From: an uncultured Desulfobacter sp.
Lineage (GTDB): Bacteria; Desulfobacterota; Desulfobacteria; Desulfobacterales; Desulfobacteraceae
DNA: 64,000 nt
Reading direction: 5' to 3'
Assembly (NCBI RefSeq): GCF_963666675.1
Contig: NZ_OY762929.1
Span: forward strand, 2,232,001-2,296,000
The position numbers were made by a program, and so were the translations under genes. Below the pieces are notes generated by a model. That model searched no databases and was not told the origin of the DNA. It saw nothing but the letters and a program-made list of their open reading frames with translations. Positions 17,632 to 26,675 of this stretch are shown piece after piece. Position 1 is the first letter of the stretch. Every line of letters starts with the position of its first letter.

Positions 17632-18967
17632 CCCGGATCTTTTGTTACGACGGACCCGGGATCTGTTTGTTCAGATCAAGTGGGTTATCCCGGCCAGGGC
17701 GGTATTCGCCCTGGTCTTGATATGTTCCACCCTTTTTTTTCCCGGTGCCGCCCTGTCCGGCAATCGGGAGTACTCCTTTTTATCCCTGTACAAAATTTCA
17801 GGCATCATGCTTGGACTGTCTGTGGTTTATTTTATCTGGCTCCAACGGAAAAAATACCTGTATGGACTTGCCTATACCCAGGTCATTATTGATACCCTCA
17901 TTGTCACAGCCATTGTTTTTGTCACCGGCGGCTATCATAGTATTTTTACGTTTTTGTATTTGTTGATCATCATTTATGCGGCCATGCTGTTGCTTGCCCG
18001 GGGCAGTTTTGCCGTGGCGCTGGTATCAAGCATTCAATATGGGCTTCTCATTGAGCTTGAGTATTTGAAGATTATTGCCCCGGTGTCGGAAAATTACCCC
18101 CTTGCTCTAATGGTGGACCAGCACCACATCCTGTACCGGATTGTGATCATTATTTCAGCCTGTTTTGCCACGGCAGCCCTAAGCGGCATTCTGGCCCTGC
18201 AGCTTAAAGCCGCCAGGAAAGAGCTAAAGATTGCCCAGGAGCATTTAAAACGTGTGGAAAAAATGGCGGCAGTGGATGAAATTGTGTCAGGCATTGCCCA
18301 TGAGATAAAGAACCCTCTGGCCTCCTTGTCCGGTTCCATACAGATGTTAAAGGAGGAGATGGCACCCACAGGCGAAAATGATAAACTCATGCAGATTGTG
18401 TTAAGGGAAACGGATCGCCTCAAACAGATCGTGACCGATATTCGATTGATTTCAAAACCTAATCGGTCCAATGCGGAGTTGATTAATCTGGCCAAAGCAA
18501 TTGATGATGTAAAAGTTTTATTTGACAATACACCGGACTGGCAGGGTAACATCACACTTGTGACCCGGCTCGAACCGGATCTGCATGTGTGTATGAATGG
18601 GGTGCATTTGCAGCAGATTCTATGGAATTTGATAAAAAATGCCGCCGAATCCATTGACGGCCACGGAAAGATTACAATATCACTGGAGTCGCCCCGGCAT
18701 AAGCGCATCTATTTGACCATTAAAGATACAGGTACGGGCATTGACCCCAAAAATACCCCGCATATTTTTGATCCCTTTTTCACCACTAAAAGTGATGGAA
18801 CAGGACTTGGGCTGTCAATTATTCACCGGATAGTTGACACCTACAACGGCATGATTGACTTTGAATCAATTCCGGGAAAAGGGAGCGTTTTTACAATAAT
18901 TTTTGAACGCCCTGATCAATGCCGCGAGCCAGAGGGGATTAAAACCGGTCACTTGAGGCCAGTTTAA
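17624..18967 (+). CDS. pilS: Membrane histidine kinase, PilS-like
   Basis: About 447 residues. Five or six membrane segments occupy residues about 20-200, as in PilS, then a short coiled coil, a HisKA domain with the His in SGIAHEIKNPLASLSGSIQ, and a HATPase domain (N box NLIKNAAES, G boxes DTGTGIDP and GTGLGLSI). PilS kinases phosphorylate the sigma54 activator PilR, which drives pilin transcription; no pilR is visible nearby. The start is uncertain: TTG at 17624 overlaps the pilC stop, while an ATG in the same frame lies 63 bp further upstream inside pilC. The 3' end overlaps the convergent exporter gene by 29 bp. Confidence 0.82.
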   Translation: MDNPDLLLRRTRDLFVQIKWVIPARAVFALVLICSTLFFPGAALSGNREYSFLSLYKISGIMLGLSVVYFIWLQRKKYLYGLAYTQVIIDTLIVTAIVFVTGGYHSIFTFLYLLIIIYAAMLLLARGSFAVALVSSIQYGLLIELEYLKIIAPVSENYPLALMVDQHHILYRIVIIISACFATAALSGILALQLKAARKELKIAQEHLKRVEKMAAVDEIVSGIAHEIKNPLASLSGSIQMLKEEMAPTGENDKLMQIVLRETDRLKQIVTDIRLISKPNRSNAELINLAKAIDDVKVLFDNTPDWQGNITLVTRLEPDLHVCMNGVHLQQILWNLIKNAAESIDGHGKITISLESPRHKRIYLTIKDTGTGIDPKNTPHIFDPFFTTKSDGTGLGLSIIHRIVDTYNGMIDFESIPGKGSVFTIIFERPDQCREPEGIKTGHLRPV

Positions 18968-19577
18968 TGCCCAAGCCAACAAACACTGCACCAAGGCCGC
19001 GATCCATCCAGCGGGAAACCACCGTGTTCGCGTTCAGATAGTTCGTTAATTTGCCGCCGATAAGAATCAAAGGCGGTTCAACAAAGGCCGCTACAAAAAT
19101 GATCAGGGATCCATGGAGAAAAAATTGTGCGCTGACAGGACCTGCGCCGGATTCAACAAATTGCGGCAGAAACGCCAGAAAGAAAACCGCGACTTTAGGA
19201 TTTAATACGGATACCAGCACACCTTGTCGAAATATCGACATCAAGCCTTTTGGGGCCGTCTGACCGTAGACGGACATGTGGCTCCCTTTAGACCGCAAGG
19301 CCTGTATGCCCAGCCATATCAGATAGGCGGCACCAATCCATTTAACTGTTGAGAATGCCAAAGCAGAAGAGGCTAAAATAGCAGATAACCCTAAAGCTGC
19401 AAAAATAACATGGACAAATGCACCGGTCCAGATGCCGAACATTGCCGCAAATCCTGACGACACCCCTCTTTTTGCGGTTTGGCCAAGAATGAACGCCATA
19501 TCCGGACCCGGAGATATGTTTAATAAAACAGCCGCCGTAAAAAATGTTGCCCAATGACCCCAAGCGTACTCAAACAT
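18939..19577 (-). CDS. LysE/RhtB family amino acid exporter
   Basis: This 212-residue inner-membrane protein has about six hydrophobic segments. The N-terminal NISPGPDMAFILGQTAKRGVSSGF is the LysE/RhtB signature region, followed by IGAAYLIWLGIQALRS and VLNPKVAVFFLAFLPQF, both conserved in the family. Such proteins export amino acids such as homoserine, threonine or lysine by proton exchange; the substrate cannot be told. It is a single gene converging with pilS and divergent from lysS, 366 bp away. Confidence 0.9.
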   Translation of the reverse strand: MFEYAWGHWATFFTAAVLLNISPGPDMAFILGQTAKRGVSSGFAAMFGIWTGAFVHVIFAALGLSAILASSALAFSTVKWIGAAYLIWLGIQALRSKGSHMSVYGQTAPKGLMSIFRQGVLVSVLNPKVAVFFLAFLPQFVESGAGPVSAQFFLHGSLIIFVAAFVEPPLILIGGKLTNYLNANTVVSRWMDRGLGAVFVGLGIKLASSDRF

Positions 19578-19803
19578 TGTTTATATATCCTTGAATTTTT
19601 GGTGAAATTTAATTTGTTTATCCATATTTTATCGAAGTAACCATTTCCAGAATGAAAATGCAACAATAATCCGGCGGGGATTTAAAGCGGAAAAGAGCGG
19701 TGTCCGGGCATCAAAGACCATGTTTTTAAAATGCCGAAAATCTGTTCAATATGAGTATTCACTCTATTATTTTAGCCGATTTTTTTTCCCGCCGGTGCCG
19801 TCA
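19578..19803. other. Non-coding region between the divergent lysE-like and lysS genes
   Basis: No open frame with family resemblance is present. The lysS promoter lies at its right edge. A promoter for the exporter was not identified with confidence. Confidence 0.4.
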
Positions 19804-19832
19804 TTGACAATGCCATACAAAAACGCTATTTT
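19804..19832 (+). promoter_or_regulatory. Sigma70-type promoter of the lysS-lol-bamA-lpx operon
   Basis: A perfect TTGACA (19804-19809), a 17-bp spacer and TATTTT (19827-19832). Transcription would start near 19839, leaving a leader of about 105 nt before the lysS ATG. That leader holds a small hairpin, AAAGGG/CCCTTT with a T-run, at 19879-19898. Confidence 0.65.
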
Positions 19833-19943
19833 ACCATGTTTTATTCATGGGGTTAACCGTGTCTAAAAGTTTAAAACTAAAGGGAAGCGGCCCTTTTTAT
19901 GTATAAATTCGGAGTCTAAATATAAACGAAAGCAGCTATTTTT

Positions 19944-21422
19944 ATGGATAACAAAACAAGCAAACTTCTTGATCTTCGTAAAGAAAAAATAAATGAGCTA
20001 AAAACCGACGGCATCAGCCTGTATCCCAATGACTTCAAACCGGATCACAGGGTGCATGAATTAAAAGATATTATAGAAAAAGATGCCGAGGCCTTGGGCG
20101 AGAACGGCCGCAAATTCCGCCTTGCCGGCCGTATGATGGCCATTAATAAAATGGGTAAATCTTCATTCATCAGGTTTCAGGATGCCGGTGAGCAGATGCA
20201 GGTTTATATCCAGAAAAATAAGGTTGGAGATGATGTCTATGCTTTGTTTAAAAAGCTGGATATTGGTGATTTCATTGGCGTCGAGGGTCCGTTGTTCCAG
20301 ACAAGAACCGGTGAATGGACCCTGCTTGCCGAAAGTTTTAAGCTTTTATCCAAATCCGTAAGACCTCTGCCTGAAAAATTTCACGGTATCAAAGACCCTG
20401 AAAAAAGATACCGCCAGCGCTACCTTGATCTGATCATGAATGAAAATACCCGGCAGATTTTCAAAAAACGCAGCGCCATTGTGGCGGCCATGAGACGGTT
20501 CTTTGACGAAAACGGATTCATGGAGGTGGAAACACCCATGATGCAGACCTTGCCGGGGGGTGCTGAAGCCACACCGTTTAAAACCTGGCACAATGCCCTG
20601 GGTATGGAATTGTACCTGCGCATTGCACCGGAGCTGTATCTGAAACGACTGGTGGTGGGCGGATTTGAAAAGGTATTTGAAATCAATCGGAATTTCAGGA
20701 ACGAAGGGGTCTCCACCCGGCACAATCCCGAGTTCACCATGGTGGAATTCTACCAGGCCTATGCCACCTATGAAGATTTGATGAATCTGACCGAAGAGAT
20801 GTTTTCCACCATTGTCACCGAAATTACCGGTGCAGGCAAAGTTGAATACCAGGGCATGACCATTGATTTTTCCAAGGGATGGAAACGCATCTCCATGATA
20901 GACTCCTTATCAGAGATCGGGGGCATTGATCCTGCCATTGTCAATGATACCCAGGCGCTGCTGGCCCACGCTGAAAAGGAAAATATCCAGATTGCCAAAA
21001 AAGACCGCCACGGCAAAGTGCTGACCAAACTGTTTGATGCCCTTGTGGAGCCCAAACTCATCCAGCCCACATTTATTACCGGATATCCGGTGGAAGTCTC
21101 TCCGTTGTCCAGGAAAAGTGACACCGATGCCGAACTGACGGACCGGTTTGAATTGTTCATTGCCGGCAGAGAAATTGCCAACGGATTTTCCGAAATTAAT
21201 GATCCCGAAGACCAGTATAACCGGTTTCTCATGCAGGTACGTCAACGTGATGAGGGCAACGACGAAGCCCATATCATGGATGCGGAGTATGTCGAGGCAC
21301 TGGAATACGGCATGCCGCCCACAGCCGGGCAGGGGATCGGCATTGACCGGCTTGTCATGCTGCTGACCGATGCCGCCTCCATACGCGAGGTGATCCTCTT
21401 TCCACACATGAAAAATGCGTAA
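19944..21422 (+). CDS. lysS: Lysyl-tRNA synthetase, class II
   Basis: This 492-residue dimeric synthetase charges tRNA-Lys. The N-terminal OB-fold anticodon-binding domain (about residues 55-150) precedes the class II core: motif 1 around MRRFFDENGFMEVETPMM, motif 2 with NFRNEGVSTRHNPEFTMVEFY, and motif 3 with GIGIDRLVMLLTDAASIREVI near the C-terminus. Length and motifs match bacterial LysRS. It is the first gene of a run of same-strand genes with short gaps, next to lolC 16 bp downstream. Confidence 0.96.
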   Translation: MDNKTSKLLDLRKEKINELKTDGISLYPNDFKPDHRVHELKDIIEKDAEALGENGRKFRLAGRMMAINKMGKSSFIRFQDAGEQMQVYIQKNKVGDDVYALFKKLDIGDFIGVEGPLFQTRTGEWTLLAESFKLLSKSVRPLPEKFHGIKDPEKRYRQRYLDLIMNENTRQIFKKRSAIVAAMRRFFDENGFMEVETPMMQTLPGGAEATPFKTWHNALGMELYLRIAPELYLKRLVVGGFEKVFEINRNFRNEGVSTRHNPEFTMVEFYQAYATYEDLMNLTEEMFSTIVTEITGAGKVEYQGMTIDFSKGWKRISMIDSLSEIGGIDPAIVNDTQALLAHAEKENIQIAKKDRHGKVLTKLFDALVEPKLIQPTFITGYPVEVSPLSRKSDTDAELTDRFELFIAGREIANGFSEINDPEDQYNRFLMQVRQRDEGNDEAHIMDAEYVEALEYGMPPTAGQGIGIDRLVMLLTDAASIREVILFPHMKNA

Positions 21423-21438
21423 CGCATAAAAGGAAATT

Positions 21439-22662
21439 GTGGGGGCGGAACTTTTCATAGCCGGAAAATATCTGCGGGCCAAACGCAAGGAGGGGTTTAT
21501 CTCTTTGATTACCTTGCTGTCCGTGGCAGGTGTGATTCTCGGTGTGATGGCACTGGTGGTGGTGATTGCCGTCATGAGCGGGTCGGAAACGGAATTCAGG
21601 AACAGGATACTTGGGCTGGAACCCCATATCCTGGCCATGAACTATTCCGGCCGTTTTACGCCTGATCAAGCCATGGAAGACAAGATCCGGCAGACCCCCG
21701 GGGTCAGGGCCGTATCCCCAATCCTGTTTGGCCAGGCCATGATACGTACGGCCAACTCTTTTTCCGGCATTATCCTCAGGGGAATTGAGCCGGAAAAAGG
21801 GGCGGCACTGATCAAAGGCTACACCGCCGACGACCTTGGGGACGCGCTGAACAAAACCAAGAATAAAACCGGTCTTCCCGGAATTATCCTTGGGCAATCC
21901 CTGGCCAATACTGTTGGGGTGATGGAAGGTGACCGGGTGATTCTTATGTCGGCATCGGGCATTATTTCCCCCATGGGGCAGATTCCGTCCATGAAGCAGT
22001 TTGTGGTTACCGGCACCTTTAAATCCGGCATGTCGGAATACGATTCCAGTCTGGCCTACGCCCGGTTGGATCAGGTCCAGGCACTTGTGGGGGCCAAAGG
22101 TAAGATTTCGGCGTTCGGCATCTGGACCGATCAGATATTCAGGGTTAAAGAATTAAGCCAAAATGCCCTTGGATTCGTAGATTATCCATATTATCTGCGC
22201 AACTGGATGGATATCAACCACAGCCTCTTTTCTGCCCTTAAACTTGAAAAAACAGCCATGTTTGTTATCCTGACGTTGATTATCCTTGTGGCGGCATTTA
22301 ATATCGCATCGGCTTTGATCATGATGGTGATGGAAAAGACCCGTGATATTGCCGTGTTAAAAGCCATGGGTGCCACAAATGCCATGATTCGTCGTATTTT
22401 CATCATCAAGGGAATGATTATCGGCATCATCGGTACGGGTATCGGAACAACCTTGGGTGTTGTGATCTGTTTCATCCTTAAACGATACGAATTTATCAAA
22501 CTGCCCGAGGCATATCCTTTTTCCACTCTTCCGGTACAGCTTGAATATTCTGATGTTATCTTAATCGCTGTGTCCGCCCTGGTGATCTGCTTTTTGTCCA
22601 CCCTGTATCCGTCGTATAAGGCGTCACGAATGAATCCGGTGGAGGCCATAAGATATGGGTGA
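21439..22662 (+). CDS. lolC: Lipoprotein-releasing ABC transporter permease LolC/LolE
   Basis: This 407-residue inner-membrane permease of the Lol system releases outer-membrane lipoproteins to LolA. It begins at GTG with AAGGA upstream. The N-terminal FIAGKYLRAKRKEGFISLITLLSVAGVILGVMALVVVIAVMSG is characteristic of LolC/LolE, followed by a large periplasmic domain (about residues 50-260) and three C-terminal membrane segments with an FtsX-like core and the TRDIAVLKAMGATNAMIRRIF coupling region. Only one permease gene is present, so the complex is probably a homodimer, sometimes called LolF. The lolD ATPase overlaps its 3' end by 8 bp. Confidence 0.93.
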   Translation: MGAELFIAGKYLRAKRKEGFISLITLLSVAGVILGVMALVVVIAVMSGSETEFRNRILGLEPHILAMNYSGRFTPDQAMEDKIRQTPGVRAVSPILFGQAMIRTANSFSGIILRGIEPEKGAALIKGYTADDLGDALNKTKNKTGLPGIILGQSLANTVGVMEGDRVILMSASGIISPMGQIPSMKQFVVTGTFKSGMSEYDSSLAYARLDQVQALVGAKGKISAFGIWTDQIFRVKELSQNALGFVDYPYYLRNWMDINHSLFSALKLEKTAMFVILTLIILVAAFNIASALIMMVMEKTRDIAVLKAMGATNAMIRRIFIIKGMIIGIIGTGIGTTLGVVICFILKRYEFIKLPEAYPFSTLPVQLEYSDVILIAVSALVICFLSTLYPSYKASRMNPVEAIRYG

Positions 22663-23338
22663 TACACCGCTGATTCAACTGAACGGGGTTTCACGGTCTT
22701 TTGTATTTAAAACAGCGTCGCTGGACATTCTGCACAAGGCGGATCTATCCATACAACAGGGCGAGACCATTGCTGTCGTGGGGGCGTCGGGGATCGGTAA
22801 ATCCACCCTGCTGAACATCATCGGGACCCTTGACAGGCCGGATGAAGGACGCCTGCAGTTCAACAACGAAGATATCCTGGCCTACAATGATGATAAGCTC
22901 GCCGCATTTAGAAATAAAAATATTGGCTTTGTTTTTCAGTTTCATCATTTACTCCAGGGATTTACAGCCGTTGAAAATGTTATGCTGCCCGGGTTGATCA
23001 GTGGTAAATCCAAAAAAACTATTGAAAAACATGCCGTAAATATGCTTGAAAGAGTAGAACTTGGTGCCCGAATCGAATACAGGGTGGAAGACCTGTCCGG
23101 CGGCGAACAGCAGCGGGTGGCCATTGCAAGGGCGCTGGTCATGGCGCCGGCCATGTTACTGGCCGACGAGCCCACCGGCAACCTGGATCAAAAGAACAGC
23201 CGCGCGGTTCATCAACTCTTAAAAGAACTTAACAAGGAAATGGGGATGACGATTATCGTGGTCACCCACAATTCAGAATTATCCGGTTTAATGGACAGAA
23301 AAGTGACGTTGAAAAACGGGAAAATCGTACCGGTATAA
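22655..23338 (+). CDS. lolD: Lipoprotein-releasing system ATP-binding protein LolD
   Basis: This 227-residue ABC ATPase powers lipoprotein release with the preceding permease. Walker A is GASGIGKST, the Q loop lies in FQFHHLLQGFTAVENVMLP, the signature is LSGGEQQR, Walker B is MLLADEPTGNLD, and the switch His is in VVTHN. The HHLLQGFTAVENVMLP stretch is close to known LolD proteins. It overlaps the permease gene by 8 bp, which suggests translational coupling. Confidence 0.95.
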   Translation: MGDTPLIQLNGVSRSFVFKTASLDILHKADLSIQQGETIAVVGASGIGKSTLLNIIGTLDRPDEGRLQFNNEDILAYNDDKLAAFRNKNIGFVFQFHHLLQGFTAVENVMLPGLISGKSKKTIEKHAVNMLERVELGARIEYRVEDLSGGEQQRVAIARALVMAPAMLLADEPTGNLDQKNSRAVHQLLKELNKEMGMTIIVVTHNSELSGLMDRKVTLKNGKIVPV

Positions 23339-23378
23339 AAGTAATAATGTAGGTGAAATAGATTACTTAGGACTAACT

Positions 23379-26015
23379 ATGAGAAATTTTCAGGTCAGTG
23401 TATTGCTTGCAGTTTTTTTCTGCCTTTTAGGATCAAACCTTGTCTCTGCCGAGGAGCAGGTCGCCGTGGCGTTATTCCCCTTTCATGTCCAGGCAGCGCA
23501 GCCCGATGAAAAAATTGCCCCGGCTGTGTCAAAAATGCTGAAGGAAAAGCTTGAGAAAGACGGCACAAAGGTCGTGATTACAGATACGTTTATCGATACA
23601 ACGGACTGGGGATACCAGCAATTCCGTCAAGAGGGTATTCGCTTGGGCGTTGACTGGATCATTACCGGCGACATTTTTGTGGCCGGGCAGGCGTTGAGTA
23701 TTGATTCCCGGATGCACAGTGTTTATGAAAAACAGGCGCCCTTGACCTTTTTTTCACAAGCGCCAACACTATCAGAGTTGTATACCGGCATAACCTCCCT
23801 GGAAAAAGATATCATCGGCGAATTGTTCCAGCAGAAAATGATTTCAGCAATTGCCGTTGCGGGCAATGTTCGTGTTGATTCCGATGCCATCCTAAGGGTG
23901 GTCTCATCCAAAAAAGGCGACATTTTAAATCGTACCGTTTTAAACAATGATCTGAAAAGCGTTTATAAGATGGGGTATTTTGATGATGTGGTCATCAAAC
24001 GACAGAATATGGATAAAGGGGTTGAAGTCATTTTTGAAGTCCAGGAAAAACCCAGTGTCCGCAATATCCGATTTGAAAACAATCATATTTATGAGGACGA
24101 AGAATTATTTGAGGTTGTCGCCACCTCCACAGGATCCATACTCAATGCATATAAACTCAATAGTGACGTCAATAAACTCAAGCGTCTGTACTACGAAAAA
24201 AATTATCATAACTGTCAGATTTCATATGATATAAAACCTTTGGAAAACCATCAGGCAGATATCGTTTTTAACATTGAAGAGGGTGATAAAGTTAGAATCA
24301 CGAGCATTGAATTCGAGGGAAATCAATATTTTGACGATGATGATCTCAAAGACGAAATGCAGACCCAGGAAAAGGGATTCTGGTCATTTATAACATCTTC
24401 GGGAGAACTTGACGAAACGGAACTTGACAATGATGTGCTGCGTATCGAAGCGTTTTATAAGAACAATGGGTTTATCAATGTCAAGGTGTCTGATCCTGTG
24501 GTAAACATGGGCGCCCAGGAGATCTCCATCCGGTTTAAAATTGATGAAGGCAAGCAATACCAAAATGGGGTGGTCAACATCAAAGGCGACATCCTCACCA
24601 GCGAGGAAGAGCTTTTGGCACTTCTGGAATCTCCCCAGTCGGAATTGTATAACCGGGAACTGGTTCGCAAGGATATGATTACCCTGAACGATTTTTATGC
24701 CAACCAGGGGTATGCCAATGTCAGGGTTGTCCCAAAGGCTGATAAGAATGATGCCGAGGCAATCGTCAATATCAATTTTGACATTGATAAAGGCGAGCTG
24801 GTCTACTTTAACCGGATTATTATCGCCGGCAACACTAAAACCCGGGACAAGGTTATTCGACGGGAGCTTGCCATTGATGAGCAGGGTCTTTACAGTATGA
24901 AAAAGATCCAGCGATCCAACAGAAACCTGGTGTTTAAAGACTACTTTCAGAATGTCGACATCAAACCGGTTAAAACCAAAGAGGAGAATAAACGGGACGT
25001 TCATATCAATGTTGAAGAAAAACCCACAGGAAACTTCTCTTTTGGCGGAGGGTTCTCCAGTGATGACGGGCCGTTCGGCCAGTTTTCCGTTGAAGAGCGT
25101 AACCTGTTCGGCAAAGGACAGACCGGTAAATTCACCATTCGCATGTCCGGGGAAACGGCGTTGTATGATATCGGATTCACTGAACCCTGGCTGTTTGACA
25201 AGCCCATTTCAGCCGGATTTAATATTTATAAATTCGAACACGAATACGATTATTACGATAAGAACGCCTACGGGCTTACTTTACGGGCTGCCTCCCGCAG
25301 GTTCTGGGATTACACCAGCATTGGCATCGTATACAATATTGAAAAGTTTGATATTGATGATGTTGAAACAGAGAATACATCGGTTTCAGAAGGTTCTTAT
25401 CTGACGTCAAGCATCATGCCCTATATCAGTTATGATTCAAGAAACCACAGCTTCTTGCCTACTGAGGGCATGTATCACAAATTGTCCGTGGAATATGCCG
25501 GGGAAATTTTAGGCGGTGAGATTGATTTTACCAAGTATCTTGTTGAGTCCGCCGTATTTTTTCCGTTGTTCTGGAAATTTTCAGCCGGTATTTATGCCAA
25601 AGGTGGATATCTTGATGACAGAACCGACGGTGATCCGGATATTGACTGGGAGCGTTTTTATCTTGGCGGCATCAACTCCATCAGGGGCTTTGACGATACG
25701 GACATCAACGGCACCCGAGACGGCTCCAGCATTGAGGTCGGTGGCGAGATGTACTGCCAGTTCAATGTTGAAATGATGTTCCCCATTGTGGAGGAACAGG
25801 CGGTTTACGGCGTCTTTTTCTACGATAGAGGCGATGTCTATAACCACGGTGAAAATTTTGACATTGGCGACCAGTATTCCAGTTCAGGCTTTGAACTTAG
25901 ATGGAATTCTCCCATGGGGCCCATCAGACTGGCCTATGGTATCGTGCTGGACGGTAAAGAAACCAAGAGTACCGGCGATGGTCAATTTGACTTTTCAATC
26001 GGCGCATTCTTCTAA
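23379..26015 (+). CDS. bamA: Outer-membrane protein assembly factor BamA with extra N-terminal domain
   Basis: This 878-residue protein is the core of the BAM machine that inserts beta-barrel proteins. A signal peptide (about 1-24) is followed by an extra periplasmic domain (about 26-152) absent from typical BamA and resembling TolB-N or FlgO-like folds (VAVALFPFHVQ, then LGVDWIITGDIFV). Five POTRA repeats run from about 155 to 545 (the first starts ISAIAVAGNVRVDSDAI), then the 16-strand barrel, with FGGGFSSDDGPFGQFSVEERNLFGKGQ and a terminal FF. A conserved RGF appears in NSIRGFDDTDING. It sits between lolD and skp in the envelope operon. Confidence 0.95.
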   Translation: MRNFQVSVLLAVFFCLLGSNLVSAEEQVAVALFPFHVQAAQPDEKIAPAVSKMLKEKLEKDGTKVVITDTFIDTTDWGYQQFRQEGIRLGVDWIITGDIFVAGQALSIDSRMHSVYEKQAPLTFFSQAPTLSELYTGITSLEKDIIGELFQQKMISAIAVAGNVRVDSDAILRVVSSKKGDILNRTVLNNDLKSVYKMGYFDDVVIKRQNMDKGVEVIFEVQEKPSVRNIRFENNHIYEDEELFEVVATSTGSILNAYKLNSDVNKLKRLYYEKNYHNCQISYDIKPLENHQADIVFNIEEGDKVRITSIEFEGNQYFDDDDLKDEMQTQEKGFWSFITSSGELDETELDNDVLRIEAFYKNNGFINVKVSDPVVNMGAQEISIRFKIDEGKQYQNGVVNIKGDILTSEEELLALLESPQSELYNRELVRKDMITLNDFYANQGYANVRVVPKADKNDAEAIVNINFDIDKGELVYFNRIIIAGNTKTRDKVIRRELAIDEQGLYSMKKIQRSNRNLVFKDYFQNVDIKPVKTKEENKRDVHINVEEKPTGNFSFGGGFSSDDGPFGQFSVEERNLFGKGQTGKFTIRMSGETALYDIGFTEPWLFDKPISAGFNIYKFEHEYDYYDKNAYGLTLRAASRRFWDYTSIGIVYNIEKFDIDDVETENTSVSEGSYLTSSIMPYISYDSRNHSFLPTEGMYHKLSVEYAGEILGGEIDFTKYLVESAVFFPLFWKFSAGIYAKGGYLDDRTDGDPDIDWERFYLGGINSIRGFDDTDINGTRDGSSIEVGGEMYCQFNVEMMFPIVEEQAVYGVFFYDRGDVYNHGENFDIGDQYSSSGFELRWNSPMGPIRLAYGIVLDGKETKSTGDGQFDFSIGAFF

Positions 26016-26138
26016 CTGACAGGAGCTGATCCGGTTTATGAAGACCCGGGTTGGCCCCATAACGAACGTTTGAAGTATCTGTGTGGGGTATGCAGATTTT
26101 TATATACGAATAATAAAATTTTATCATCGGAGGCATAA

Positions 26139-26672
26139 ATGAAAAAAAGTATTATAGTTCCGGCAGTTCTGATTATTGTTGCACTGTTTTCCTGCAGCGC
26201 TTTTGCAGCGGATGCGGTTAAAATAGGTGTGGTCAGCTTTGAAACAATTTTGAAGGAGTCCAGTGCCGGTAAAGTGATGCAAAAAGACCTCAAGGCCAAA
26301 CTTACTGAGCTTCAGGGAAAACTTCAGGGAGAGGAAAAGAAAGTTAAAGACATGTCGGCGGCATTGGAACGCGAAGCCCTTGTCCTCAGTGCTGAAAAAA
26401 AATTAGAGCGTCAAAGGGAACTGCGGGACAGGGCGGATGACCTGAAAAAAATGAACGCTGATTATACCCAGGAGATGAAGATTCTGCAAAACAAGCGGAT
26501 GAATCAAATTCAGAAAGATGTCTTTGATATCGCCAACGAATTGGGCAAGGCCCAAGGGTATACCCTGATCATTGAACAAAAAGTCGCGGGTGTTATCTAT
26601 GCTGCAGACAAGGTGGATCTAACCGACGAAGTTATTAAAAAATACAATTCAACATACGCTAAGAAAAAATAA
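26139..26672 (+). CDS. skp: Periplasmic chaperone, OmpH/Skp family
   Basis: This 177-residue protein has a clear signal peptide (KKSIIVPAVLIIVALFSCSA, cut after AFA), a short beta segment (VKIGVVSFETILKESSAGK), a long helical arm rich in Lys, Glu and Leu (about residues 50-130), and a terminal beta part (YTLIIEQKVAGVIYAADKVDLTDEVIKKYN). Skp trimers hold unfolded outer-membrane proteins on their way to BAM. It lies right after bamA and before lpxD, the standard neighbourhood. GGAGG precedes the ATG. Confidence 0.93.
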   Translation: MKKSIIVPAVLIIVALFSCSAFAADAVKIGVVSFETILKESSAGKVMQKDLKAKLTELQGKLQGEEKKVKDMSAALEREALVLSAEKKLERQRELRDRADDLKKMNADYTQEMKILQNKRMNQIQKDVFDIANELGKAQGYTLIIEQKVAGVIYAADKVDLTDEVIKKYNSTYAKKK

Positions 26673-26675
26673 TAG

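Noticed and set aside
19832..19943. T-box riboswitch before lysS
   Set aside because: No T-box core sequence is visible. The same holds upstream of trpS and pheA.
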